Origin: Rhizobium aethiopicum
GTDB taxonomy: Bacteria; Pseudomonadota; Alphaproteobacteria; Rhizobiales; Rhizobiaceae
NCBI RefSeq assembly: GCF_900094625.1
Contig: NZ_FMAJ01000020.1
Span: 1-62,565 of the forward strand
Length of the DNA stretch: 62,565 bases
Direction: 5' to 3'
Made by a program: the position numbers and the translations under genes. Below the pieces are notes generated by a model. It had not been told where the DNA came from and did not search any database. It was given only the letters and a program-made list of their open reading frames with translations. This document shows positions 17,029-25,947 of this stretch, in pieces. Numbering within the stretch: the first letter of the stretch is position 1; each line of letters begins with the position of its first letter.

Positions 17029-18783
17029 ATGCACGAAACCCCACTGATCACAACGCTCGTTGCGGGTTTCGTCCTTGCCTTTCTGTTCGGCACGATTGCC
17101 AATCGTTTCAAACTTCCACCGCTTGTCGGTTACCTGATTGCGGGCATCCTCGTCGGCCCCTATACACCCGGCTACGTGGCCGATCAGAGCCTGGCACTTG
17201 AACTCGCCGAAATTGGCGTCATTCTTTTGATGTTCGGCGTCGGGCTGCATTTTTCGCTCAAGGACCTGTTGTCCGTCCGGTTCATCGCGGTGCCCGGCGC
17301 GATCGTGCAGATTGCTCTGGCGACCGCGCTGGGCTGGGGCTTTGGCCAGATGATGGGCTGGAGCCATGGCGGTAGTCTCGTCTTCGGTCTTGCGCTTTCC
17401 GTGGCCTCGACGGTCGTGCTGCTCAAAGCGCTGCAGGAACGACGCATCGTCGATACCGAAAAGGGCAAGATCGCGGTTGGCTGGCTGATCGTTGAAGACC
17501 TCGCAATGGTGATGGCGCTCGTTCTCATTCCGGCCGTGGCCGGAGTAACCGCTGGCGAACAGGCCCATGCCGACCCGATAGTCTTGCAACTCTCACATGT
17601 GCTCGGTTTCGATCTCGGCCTATCAGGCATGATCGCGATGACGCTGCTCAAGGTTGCCGGTTTCATCGGTTTCATGCTCATCTTCGGCCGCAAGCTGATC
17701 CCCTGGATTTTGCACCACATCGCCCATACTGGCTCGCGCGAACTCTTCCGTCTCGGTGTTCTTGCCATCGCGCTCGGTGTCGCCTTTGGCGCGGCTAAGC
17801 TGTTCGGCGTATCTCTGGCGCTCGGTGCCTTCTTCGCGGGGATGATCCTCTCCGAAAGCCCGCTCAGCCATCGTGCCGCCCAGGAGAGTCTACCACTGCG
17901 CGATGCCTTTGCGGTTCTGTTCTTCGTGTCGGTCGGCATGCTGTTCGACCCCGTAAGCATCTTGCGTGACCCGCTGCCCGTCGTTACTGCGGTGGCGATC
18001 ATCGTGCTCGGCAAGTCGATCGGAGCCTTCCTAATTGTCATTTTTTTCCGCAAGTCGGCAGGCACGGCACTGACGATTTCCGCGAGCCTTGCCCAGATCG
18101 GCGAATTCTCCTTCATCCTAGCCGAACTCGGCGTCGGCCTTGGTCTGATGCCCAAGGAGGGGCGTGACCTCATCCTCGCGGGCGCGATCATCTCGATCAT
18201 TCTGAACCCGCTCGTGTTCTGGCTTTGCGACCGGGCACGGCCTTGGCTCGAGGCACGGCTGACGCGCGACGAAGCGACCACCGCCACCAGCGAATCTGGA
18301 GCTGCCGCGGAGGCGGACGAGCCCCCAGTTCAGGTGCCCACGACACTCACCGGCCACACAATAGTGGTTGGTCATGGCCGAGTTGGTAGCATCGTCACGA
18401 AAGCAGTCCGCAATGCCGGCACGCCCCTCCTCGTCATCGAAGACTCCGAAAAGCGTGTCGAAACACTCAAGCAAGAAGGTGCCGAGGTGATTGTTGGGAA
18501 TGCTGTGTCGACTGATATTCTCGCCCTTACTAACCTCGGTGGAGCCACGACCATTGTGATCGCCATACCCGACGCCTTCGAAGCCGGACAGGTCACCGAA
18601 CAGGCAAGGTCCGCGAACCCCTCGATCTGCATTATTGCCAGGGCGCATTCCGATGACGAAATCGAACACTTGAAAAAGTTCGGTGCCGACGTCGTAATCA
18701 TGGGCGAGCGAGAAATTGCGCGCGGCATGGTGGAATTTCTGAAGCAGCAGACCTCCGTCGCTCATGCGGGTGTCGAAACGTAG
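17029..18783 (+). CDS. CPA2-family cation:proton antiporter with TrkA-N domain (KefB/YbaL type)
   Basis: A 584-residue inner-membrane protein. About residues 1-395 hold 11-13 hydrophobic segments of the Na+/H+ exchanger fold, including LVGYLIAGILVGPYTPGY and FFVSVGMLFDP. A cytoplasmic RCK/TrkA-N domain (about 440-560) has the nucleotide-binding motif TIVVGHGRVGSIV and a terminal acidic residue in LLVIEDSEKR. It likely exports K+ or Na+ in exchange for protons with NAD(H) control. The short linker between halves is Ala/Glu-rich. Regulation by the divergent XRE protein is plausible. Confidence 0.93.
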   Translation: MHETPLITTLVAGFVLAFLFGTIANRFKLPPLVGYLIAGILVGPYTPGYVADQSLALELAEIGVILLMFGVGLHFSLKDLLSVRFIAVPGAIVQIALATALGWGFGQMMGWSHGGSLVFGLALSVASTVVLLKALQERRIVDTEKGKIAVGWLIVEDLAMVMALVLIPAVAGVTAGEQAHADPIVLQLSHVLGFDLGLSGMIAMTLLKVAGFIGFMLIFGRKLIPWILHHIAHTGSRELFRLGVLAIALGVAFGAAKLFGVSLALGAFFAGMILSESPLSHRAAQESLPLRDAFAVLFFVSVGMLFDPVSILRDPLPVVTAVAIIVLGKSIGAFLIVIFFRKSAGTALTISASLAQIGEFSFILAELGVGLGLMPKEGRDLILAGAIISIILNPLVFWLCDRARPWLEARLTRDEATTATSESGAAAEADEPPVQVPTTLTGHTIVVGHGRVGSIVTKAVRNAGTPLLVIEDSEKRVETLKQEGAEVIVGNAVSTDILALTNLGGATTIVIAIPDAFEAGQVTEQARSANPSICIIARAHSDDEIEHLKKFGADVVIMGEREIARGMVEFLKQQTSVAHAGVET

Positions 18784-19169
18784 ATCACTCCTGGACTGCT
18801 CATCGGTTGCTGGTCACGACCGGGTCGTGGTACGGTGCGTCCTCGGTGTCCCAAACAGATTTTACTTCGGCGATGGCGACGCTTCGTCTTGTGCTGTGGG
18901 CGGCGCTACCCACCACGTCGGCGACGACCACGACAGCGGCCACCCGCGTTTCGCATTCTAGGCCATTTTTTCTGTGACCACTGCTCAGCGAAAGATGTCC
19001 TGCGGCTCCTACTGAGATCGGTGGCGCGTCTTGAAGTTGAGGTGAACGGAACTTCTGCGATCGCCGCTGAAGCAAAGCTCGGCAGGAATGGGCCACGAAC
19101 CGCCTATTGTAGTATCATCGCGCCGCTTATGAGGAGCGACGTGGTAGGAGGTGTGGCGGAGGAACCGTC
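18784..19169. other. Intergenic, no supported gene
   Basis: About 385 bases lie between the antiporter gene and the integrase fragment. Open frames here are shadow-like and no regulatory signal stands out. Confidence 0.4.
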
Positions 19170-19402
19170 ATGGAGTCCGATGTCTTGCGTACCCGCCGTC
19201 CGTGGAACAAGGGCGTTCTGATAGGTCAAAAGAGACCGCTGCAGCCGAAGAATGTTTGGTCAATTCGAGTGCGCCTTGGGATGAGCGGCGCAACACGCGA
19301 GCTGGCCCTGTTCAACCTCGCAATCGATAGCAAACTTCGTGCATGCGACCTCGTCAGGCTCAGAGTGGACGACCTATGGTCTGGAAGCGCGATCGAAGAT
19401 CG
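19170..19402 (+). pseudogene. Tyrosine recombinase/integrase, N-terminal fragment truncated by IS66-type end
   Basis: About 77 codons match the N-terminus of a tyrosine-type integrase common in rhizobia (PWNKGVLIGQKRPLQPKNVW, LALFNLAIDSKLRACDLVRL). The homology stops within SGSAIEDR. The in-frame TAA falls inside the terminal repeat of the IS66-type element that starts at 19403, so the gene was cut by that element and the catalytic domain is missing. Confidence 0.75.
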
Positions 19403-19430
19403 GTAACCGGTGTGCCGTTCACACCTTGCC
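19403..19430 (+). repeat. IS66-type left terminal inverted repeat
   Basis: GTAACCGGTGTGCCGTTCAC is the outer part. It matches the inverted right end in 22 of 28 positions, including the first 11 bases. It abuts the truncated integrase. Confidence 0.7.
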
Positions 19431-19463
19431 GGTATCGGCTTGCTCACGCTTGTGATCCCAATG

Positions 19464-20290
19464 CTATGATGTCGCGCCAGGCGGCAGCACCAACTCCCGT
19501 GCATATTCTTCCATCCAAGCCACTTCCAGCGCTCCTTCATCAAGTACGCCACGTTGATCCAACTCCATCTCCCACGCGGAGCCGGAAGTAGCGAGATCGC
19601 GCATGTGTTGCAGCATCTGCCGGACCCGTTCGATTGCCGCTTTCATGATCTCAATCTCTGGGTTTTTTCCATAGGCCTCCACGAGCAACTGGAAGCGCCG
19701 TGCTTTCTCCGGAACGCCTTTCGGTAACCCATGCGCTTCGCATTTCTCGTCACGCCAGAACGGCACCCAGCGCCACGCTATAAAGCCAAGGTCCCAGGAG
19801 CGAGGTCCAGGTGCGGCAGCATCCCAGTCGATAAACGCCACCGGGAGACCAGCTCGGAAGACGGTATTCCAAGGTGACAAATCGTTGTGACAGATCGTCT
19901 CGATTGGCTTCCGGGGTTCAAGACGCCAGTGGCGGCCATTCAAAGGAAAGCTCGATGCGGCATCGTGATAGGATCGTAGCAATCCCCCTAAATGGATAAG
20001 GGCTTGGTCACTCCACACGTAGTCAGGCAGCCGGACGTCGAAGCGGCCATGTTGATCAGGGATGAAGCCTTCACCCAATCCGACTTCTCCTTCGACGTAG
20101 CTAAGACATTCGCGTCCTTCATCATCGAAGCCCAGCGCACGGGGAGCGCCCTCAAACCCCTGTTGTTCAACGTGACGCAGCAGGTCCAGAACAGAAGATG
20201 ACCACGCGCGACGACCCGCCGAACGGTGCTGCCTACCCGAACAACGTTCGAATCTGCACCGCCTTTGAGGGGAATTTCTGGTTCGCTCAT
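19464..20290 (-). pseudogene. Aminoglycoside-phosphotransferase-like gene, one frameshift, IS66 passenger
   Basis: The N-terminus (MSEPEIPLKGGADSNVVRVG) starts at 20290 in one frame. The rest continues in another frame from near 20210 (SAGRRAWSSSVLDLLRHVEQ) to 19464. The catalytic motif HNDLSPWNTVF and metal-binding FIDWDAAAPG are intact, so only a single-base change near 20205-20222 breaks an otherwise complete kinase of about 270 residues. It lies inside the IS66-type repeats, same strand as tnpC. It is paralogous to 15174-15947. Sequencing error would restore a working gene. Confidence 0.8.
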
Positions 20291-20357
20291 GCAAAACCTT
20301 AGACATGGGCAAACCAAAGGGTCAAGCGCCGACAAAACTCTTCGGATGCGGTCGCGG

Positions 20358-21900
20358 TCATCGATGGAGATAGGATGGTAAGGACCCAGAATTCCATGGC
20401 AAAAGATCGTCAATCCGGTTCTGCTTATGACCCTTGACTATGACAGTAAGGGTGGCGGTCAAATAAGCGAGCGGATCGACAGGATTGAGCTTACAGGTTT
20501 CGATGAGTGAGGCGATGGTCGCCCAGTTATCAGCTCCTACGTCGTGTCCGGCGAAGAGAGCATTCTTCCTATTCAACGCGATGGGTCGGATGGTTCTCTC
20601 GACGGTGTTGTTGTCGATCTCGATGCGCCCGTCGGTGAGGAAGATGCAAAGGCCATCCCAGTATTTAGCCATATAGGCAAGCGCTTCGCCGAGCGGCGAC
20701 TTGCCAGCGACACGGGCACGATGCTGAGTGAGCCAAGTTCGCATGTCCGCGATCAATGGCACTGATCGTAGTTGCCGCGCGGCGAAACGAGCTTCTGCGG
20801 AGAGGCCGCGCAATTCGGCCTCTATCCGATAGAGTTCGCCGATACGCTTCACGCCTTCTTCGGCAATCGGTGCCGGACCGTTGCGGGTGATCTCGACCAG
20901 CTTACGCCGCGCATGCGCCCAACAATAGGCAAGCCGGATGTCTGGGCCAATACGATCCGGTGCGATCAATCTGTTATATCCGGCGTAGCCGTCCACCTGA
21001 AGGATGCCCGTGAACTCCTTCAATATCCGCTCGGCATGATGCCCGCCGCGACCCGGAGCATAGGTGAAGGCCACACCGGGCGGAGCACCGCCATTCCACG
21101 GACGATCATCTCGGGCCAGTGCCCAGAAGTAGCCGGTCTTGGTTTTGCGGGAACCGGGATCGAGCACTGGCGCACGGGTCTCATCCATGAACAGCTTCGT
21201 CGACCGCTTCAGGTCGGCGATCAGGACGTCGAAGACCGGGCGCAGTTCGAAAGCTGCCCGGCCAACCCAATCGGCCAGCGTGGAACGGTCGAGTTCGATA
21301 CCCTGGCGGCTCATGATCTGGGCCTGCCGATAGAGTGGTAGGTGATCTGCGTATTTGGACACCAGCACATGAGCGATGGTCGCCTCTGTCGGCAATCCGG
21401 CATGGATCAATCTTGGAGGCGCGGGGGCCTGGGCAACGCCGTCGGTGCAGGCACGGCAAGCATATTTTGGACGACGGGTTACGAAGACACGGAACTGCGC
21501 CGGGATGACATCCAACCGTTCGGACACATCTTCGCCGATGCAATGCAGGCCTCCACCGCATGCGCAGATCAGGCTTTCCGGCTCGATGATCTCTTCCATA
21601 CGAGGAAGATGGGCGGAAGAGAGCCGCGATTGGCGGCGCGTGGTTTGGCCTGCTGCTTACCCGATGGGCCATCCGCCTCGTCTTCGGCATGGACGGCCGC
21701 GATGGCTGTCTCAAGGTCTTCCAGTGCAAGATCGAACTGCTCGGGATCGGCCTTCTCGGATTTGCGGCCGAAGGCAGCCTGCTTGAAAGCGGCGACCAGC
21801 TTCTCCAGCCGCTCATCCTTGCGGACTTCACGCGTTGCGCTGCGATCAGCATCGCCTTCAAAGCTGCAATATCGTCGGGAAGATCGCCGGCGTCCAACAT
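20358..21900 (-). pseudogene. tnpC: IS66 transposase TnpC, disrupted by two frameshifts
   Basis: Three successive frames make one IS66 transposase. The start is MLDAGDLPDDIAALKAMLIA (21900). A second frame from about 21845 reads REVRKDERLEKLVAAFKQAA and FGRKSEKADPEQF. A third frame from about 21617 reads MEEIIEPESLICACGGGLH to the stop at 20358. The zinc-binding region, DDE core (LFMDETRAPVLDPG, LQVDGYAGYNRL, EIDNNTVERTIRP) and C-terminal IS66 motif are present. The expected C-terminus is altered after LLPWN, adjoining the passenger gene. Both shifts look like single-base losses. Confidence 0.85.
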
Positions 21901-21968
21901 GGCGGAAGTCTACCAAAACCAGCCGTACTTCGCCGTTGGAATTTGCCGCCCGAGTCATCGTGCCGCAC

Positions 21969-22322
21969 CTATTCGATGGCATGCGGCGGTCTCGCCTCCA
22001 CAGCGCGAACCCGACGCCAGTCGAGGCCTGCAAACAGGGCCTCGAATTGAGCGTGGCCCAAGGTCATCAGGCCATCCTTGATGCCCGGCCAAGTGAACGT
22101 ATGCTCCTCCAGCCGTTTGTAGGCCATCACCAGACCGCTCCCATCCCAGTAGATCAGCTTCAACCGGTCGGCCTTGCGTGATCGGAATACGAAGACCGTC
22201 CCTGTGAACGGGTCCTTGTGCAGCTCGTTCTTTACCAGCGCCGCCAATCCATCATGACCTTTGCGGAAGTCGACCGGCTTGGTCGCCACCATGATCCGAA
22301 CCCGGTTCGATGGAAAGATCAT
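21969..22322 (-). CDS. tnpB: IS66 accessory protein TnpB (Orf2)
   Basis: A 117-residue IS66 Orf2 protein with the standard beginning MIFPSNRVRIMVATKPVDFR, then KGHDGLAALVKNEL and VFVFRSRKADRLKLIYWDGS. It is needed for transposition together with TnpA and TnpC, but its biochemical role is unclear. The start overlaps the tnpA stop (ATGA), and the gene is intact. Confidence 0.95.
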   Translation of the reverse strand: MIFPSNRVRIMVATKPVDFRKGHDGLAALVKNELHKDPFTGTVFVFRSRKADRLKLIYWDGSGLVMAYKRLEEHTFTWPGIKDGLMTLGHAQFEALFAGLDWRRVRAVEARPPHAIE

Positions 22323-22705
22323 GCTGGGACCGCCAAGGCACGGGCGACAGCGGCAATCCGGGCGGCAGATACGCCTTCTTCCAGACGGATAGTGACGGAG
22401 CCGACGATAATCTCAGGGCGGCTGGTTTTTTTGATCGGCGGTTTCGAAACTGCCTTATCGACGATAACCGCTGCAAACTCCACCGCATCCTCGGGCGCGG
22501 GCAGAACCAGCTTGCCCTGCCGTGCCATGGTTCTCCAGGTTGATAGGTGGTTTGGCTTCAAGCCATGGCGCTCTGCAACCTCATTCACCATCGCGCCGGG
22601 CCGAAGGCTCTCCGAAACGATCTGCGCCTTGACTTCGTCCGGCCAATGCCGATGAACCTCACGCCCAGACTTCCTGGCCGTGAGAATCTCCAATGTAGTC
22701 TCCAT
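22319..22705 (-). CDS. tnpA: IS66 protein TnpA (Orf1), helix-turn-helix
   Basis: A 128-residue first ORF of IS66. An HTH-containing N-terminus reads WPDEVKAQIVSESLRPGAMV then VAERHGLKPNHLSTWRTMAR. It likely binds the element ends. It is first in the tnpABC order and starts about 85 bases inside the right terminal repeat. Confidence 0.93.
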   Translation of the reverse strand: METTLEILTARKSGREVHRHWPDEVKAQIVSESLRPGAMVNEVAERHGLKPNHLSTWRTMARQGKLVLPAPEDAVEFAAVIVDKAVSKPPIKKTSRPEIIVGSVTIRLEEGVSAARIAAVARALAVPA

Positions 22706-22761
22706 GGAGAAACTCCCGTTGCTCGTCCATGGAAATGGCGATCACAGATTAGGTCGGCGAG

Positions 22762-22789
22762 GACAACGTGGGAGCGGAACACCGGTTAC
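22762..22789 (-). repeat. IS66-type right terminal inverted repeat
   Basis: Read inward on the minus strand it begins GTAACCGGTGTTCCGCTCCC. Its outer base is 22789, one base from the stop codon of the adjoining nuclease gene. Confidence 0.7.
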
Positions 22790-22790
22790 G

Positions 22791-23833
22791 CTACTCATGG
22801 TATCGAAGCTGTTGTTCCACTTCGAACCAGGAGACCCATTCACCGTCGTCAGGCCCGATCCCATATCTCATTTCAAACCTCTTGGAATTCCGATCTTCGT
22901 AAGGCAGCCATTGCGATCTTTCGATCGACCATGCAGAAAGGTCGTTCCAAAGTTCTTGGTCGAAGCCGACGTGACAAGCGATTGCGCTGATCTGTTGATA
23001 GGAAATCGGTGTGATGGCAGCCTGACCAGCGAGACTCGGATCCATCGGGCCCCGCTTCACCTTCCGCGCCGTCGGGAAACTGGGATGATCGGCGACGGCT
23101 GCGAGGGCGGTCGCTTGCATATTGCGGTGCTTGCCAAACGCTGCCGCCAACACGGCATTGCGCATCCACTGATAGGCATCAGTCTTAGGTGGGCAGGGCG
23201 TATGTCTGCAGCCGCATCGAGCGCGAAGACCTCTGGAATGTATTTCCAGTAACGAATGCCGTTGCCTGTGAGAGCGCAGCGGGCGCGCAAGCCGTTCCCA
23301 GGGTTGATTTTTTCGACATAGCTTCCGTTGCATTGGCGCTCGCCCGAGCGCAACGAGGCCGTTTGACTACATTGCCCCCCCGGTTCGGTGAATTTGCACT
23401 CGATGACGAGCGCAGCCATTGAGCCAACCGCAAGTGCATCCACTTGCGTGGACCTTGGTTCTCCGAGCAGCCGCTCGGTGTCCGTCCACTCGAGTTTTAT
23501 CGCCCATGGACCGCCCGGTGCCACGCCAGCTCTTGCGGCGATGGCGTCGAAGATGCGGTCGCGATCTTTGATAATCTTGATTGTGCCGAACACATCGATT
23601 GCGATGGCTTGTGACGAATGTGCTTTATGGGGCCTGAATTCGGTTGGTTTGGTCACGATGCCAGGGGAATGCCCCCAGTCCTCGATGGATGCGTGGCTGG
23701 CCGGAAACAGATTTTCGCGAACGGCCTGAAATTCGGAGTTCATCGCGGTTGCGCCTTCATACCACCAGGACGAGGCGGTGGTTGGCTCGGCCGCATGGGA
23801 TGAATGGAGCGCGTTAGCTGGCAATCGGTTCAT
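22791..23833 (-). pseudogene. PD-(D/E)XK-type putative restriction endonuclease (PGN_0703-like), one frameshift
   Basis: One frame runs from 23833 to about 23200 with HSSQAIAIDVFGTIK and the nuclease core STQVDALAVG/ALVIECKFTE (D, then E-x-K). A +1 change near 23196-23203 then moves the rest into another frame (CPPKTDAYQWMRNAVLAAAF to the stop at 22791). Joined, this is about 345 residues. A start at 23743 (MNSEFQAVRENLF) is also possible. It overlaps the upstream DUF2726 gene by 20 bases. It ends one base from the IS66-type repeat, so the 3' end may be truncated. Confidence 0.65.
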
Positions 23834-24539
23834 CCACCAGCTTCTCGACCAATCGCCTGAGTTCCGATCGGGTGGTGTGGCCAGCCACCACCTCGTGGTA
23901 GCCGATCCCGGCGCGTCGCAGTGCCTCCTTCTTTACCGCGTCGCGTGCGGCCGCAGTGCCTCGATGGTGTCCTCCGCCCTGGTACTCGATGACATGCCGC
24001 GGTTGGCAATTGCTGTCCACGAGCAGTAAGTCGACGCGCTTGGAGTTGATGCAACGGTAAGCTTCCGCATCGGTGCTTCGGAGGATCTCGCCCAACGACA
24101 CCTGCGCCATGACCTGCCAAGAGGAATTGCAGCCGATCACGATGCTGTCGAGCTCGCGAAACACGCGTGCTTCGCTCTTGTTCAGCAACGGCTGAATGGT
24201 GAAATTCGAGCGCATCACGATACGCAGTTGATCCACGGCGTCGACAGGTTTCGCTAACTCCGCGGCTGGCACCGGGCGCAAAGGCCGCAAAAGAATGCGC
24301 TCATCGCTGCGTTTTTTCTCGTAGCGTGACCTGTTTCTGTCCGGCCGCGCCTGTTTTCTCGTCGTTGGTAGGAGCTGCTCAACGGCCATGCCGATGACGA
24401 GGCCGACAAACAGCGCGGCAATCAACAGTTCTGGCCTATCGAAATCCGCCACAGTTATACCGCTCGACGCGCCTGCTGCGGCAGCCCCGATGATCAGCCC
24501 AGGCGCTGCGAACAGCACCGACCTTTGGCGATAGTCCAT
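23814..24539 (-). CDS. DUF2726 protein with N-terminal membrane segments
   Basis: About 241 residues. The first 60 hold two hydrophobic segments (SVLFAAPGLIIGAAAAG and LLIAALFVGLVIGMAVEQLL). The C-terminal part is a DUF2726 domain with LLNKSEARVFRELDSIV, WQVMAQVSLGEIL, and a D...E-x-Q-like core (RVDLLLVDSNCQPRHVIEYQ), related to very-short-patch/PD-(D/E)XK nucleases. The upstream in-frame start at 24575 is less likely than MDYRQRS at 24539. It is the first gene of a two-gene unit with the nuclease above. Confidence 0.75.
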   Translation of the reverse strand: MDYRQRSVLFAAPGLIIGAAAAGASSGITVADFDRPELLIAALFVGLVIGMAVEQLLPTTRKQARPDRNRSRYEKKRSDERILLRPLRPVPAAELAKPVDAVDQLRIVMRSNFTIQPLLNKSEARVFRELDSIVIGCNSSWQVMAQVSLGEILRSTDAEAYRCINSKRVDLLLVDSNCQPRHVIEYQGGGHHRGTAAARDAVKKEALRRAGIGYHEVVAGHTTRSELRRLVEKLVDEPIAS

Positions 24540-24734
24540 GCCCCTCTCCAGTTTTCCCGCCAGCATAGAACGCATGCATGACCCGCGAAAAGGTAGCCAA
24601 AAGAGTTAGGGTCTGCAGGCGGTCGAGTCAGATCTATCGAATTCAAAATATCAGGCTGGCGATAGCCGTAGCGCCTTAGTTGACTCTATCTTTCACTCAG
24701 TCGAAAACAGTTTCGGCTATAGAGGAGATGTCTG

Positions 24735-25163
24735 ATGGCTGAAGAGAATATTGCCGGCCCCGTTGCAGGGGGCCCGGAAACGGATGCGCCGATAAAAGCG
24801 GACGTTAAGAAGAAGCGTGCACCGCGTCGTCAAAAGCAAGCTGCCGAACCGGCTCCTGCGACCGAAGCGGTGACCGAACTGTTGCCGGCGGCAGATGCGG
24901 GAAAACCTGTTCGACGGGGCAGGGGAAGAAAGCCGAGGTCGATCGAGACAAAAGCCTCCGATGGCAAGACTGCCCTTAAGGGGAGGGCGAGAAATAAAAC
25001 CGCCAAGCCTGCCGAGCAAACGGCAAAGGCGTCCGCGCCCGTGATTGATGAGCTGGAAGATCTGCTTCAGCTTGAAGAAGAGAACAAGCGTTTGCGCAAA
25101 CTACTGGCGGAAAAGCTGCGCCAGGAAAATACCGACCTGCGCAAACGGCTCGGGCTTGCTTGA
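24735..25163 (+). CDS. syrB: SyrB-like protein, copy 1
   Basis: A 142-residue, Lys/Ala/Arg-rich protein resembling the rhizobial regulator SyrB. A disordered basic N-terminal two-thirds (KKKRAPRRQKQAAEP) is followed by a C-terminal leucine-zipper-like coil DLLQLEEENKRLRKLLAEKL and DLRKRLGLA. SyrB-type proteins act in symbiotic gene control in Sinorhizobium. GAGGAG at 24722-24727 supports the start. It is first of three tandem genes sharing this C-terminal coil. Confidence 0.85.
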   Translation: MAEENIAGPVAGGPETDAPIKADVKKKRAPRRQKQAAEPAPATEAVTELLPAADAGKPVRRGRGRKPRSIETKASDGKTALKGRARNKTAKPAEQTAKASAPVIDELEDLLQLEEENKRLRKLLAEKLRQENTDLRKRLGLA

Positions 25164-25325
25164 TCACCACTCAGACATGTAAGTCGGCCGCCAACGCGGC
25201 TTAGCCACCGTATCTTCAGCAGAAAAAACGGTCGTCGGGCGCCTTCGTCGTGCCCGGCCGACCTGCGAGAGGGATAGGGCCGCTGCCACATCATCGCAAC
25301 CTGGGTTCATCGAGGGGAAATGCCC

Positions 25326-25916
25326 ATGAAAACACCGTGGAAATTCCTCGCCGAATTGACGTCACGGCGACGAGCGGCAAGGGGGCCGGAGAGCTCCATT
25401 GGGCATGATACCGATCCCGCGGCTCTCCATCACGAGGCGGAGCAGACGCCGGCACCTCCTTCGACTGAAGACTCCGCCTCTGCGGAATACAACGAGGCTG
25501 TTCCAGTCGAGCAAGTGGCATCAGCATTGACTGAGAGGCAAGACAGTGGTGAAGCCGTGCAGGCTCCAGAACCGCCAGTCGATGGTGACGACGTATGGAC
25601 ACCCGCACCAAGCGAAGCCCGTCATTCAGATGCCAGCGCCCCCGAGCCAAACGAGACAAGCATTAAGGCTCGAAGGGGGCCTCCGCCCAGCCGCCGTCAA
25701 CGGACGAAGGGAGCCCAGGCAAGCGCAACCGCGCGGCGCGCTGCCGCCAACCATGAAGGTCAAAGCGTGCCCCTCTCATCCGCCGGGGATGCGTTCTTCG
25801 ATGAAGTGGCGAGCCTTGATGAGGACATCAAAAAGCTGAGAAGTGAGCTCGCTCGGAAGCTCCAGCTGCAGAATGCCCAGCTCAAAACGATGCTGAAACG
25901 GTTTGACGTTTCTTGA
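25326..25916 (+). CDS. SyrB-like protein, copy 2 (divergent)
   Basis: A 196-residue low-complexity, Ala/Pro/Glu-rich protein. It starts MKTPWKFLAELTSRRR and ends with the SyrB-type coil LDEDIKKLRSELARKLQLQN then LKTMLKRFDVS. GAGGGG at about 25312-25317 favours ATG 25326 over 25320. Only the C-terminal ~35 residues and the MKTP start align with its neighbours, and the middle is not conserved. Function is inferred only by similarity to SyrB. Confidence 0.75.
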   Translation: MKTPWKFLAELTSRRRAARGPESSIGHDTDPAALHHEAEQTPAPPSTEDSASAEYNEAVPVEQVASALTERQDSGEAVQAPEPPVDGDDVWTPAPSEARHSDASAPEPNETSIKARRGPPPSRRQRTKGAQASATARRAAANHEGQSVPLSSAGDAFFDEVASLDEDIKKLRSELARKLQLQNAQLKTMLKRFDVS

Positions 25917-25947
25917 ACTTGGCATAGGATTTAGAGGTCTAGCATAT

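Larger units (their letters stand above)
19403..22789 (-). mobile_element. IS66-family element with a phosphotransferase-like passenger gene
   Basis: The ends are imperfect inverted repeats beginning GTAACCGGTGT: 19403 reading inward on plus and 22789 reading inward on minus. They share 22 of the first 28 bases. Inside, on the minus strand, lie tnpA, tnpB, a frame-broken tnpC and then a phosphotransferase-like gene (19464-20290). The span of about 3.39 kb exceeds the usual 2.5-2.7 kb of IS66 elements by about the size of the passenger. No 8-bp target duplication is seen (GAAGATCG left, GCTACTCA right), so the present copy may have been rearranged after insertion. Confidence 0.7.

Noticed and set aside
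17184..18287. 367-codon frame antisense to the antiporter
   Set aside because: Shadow frame of a high-GC gene; translation is Ser/Arg/Pro-rich without motifs.
19395..22797. 8-bp target-site duplication expected for IS66
   Set aside because: Left flank GAAGATCG and right flank GCTACTCA do not match, so a simple insertion with duplication is not supported.
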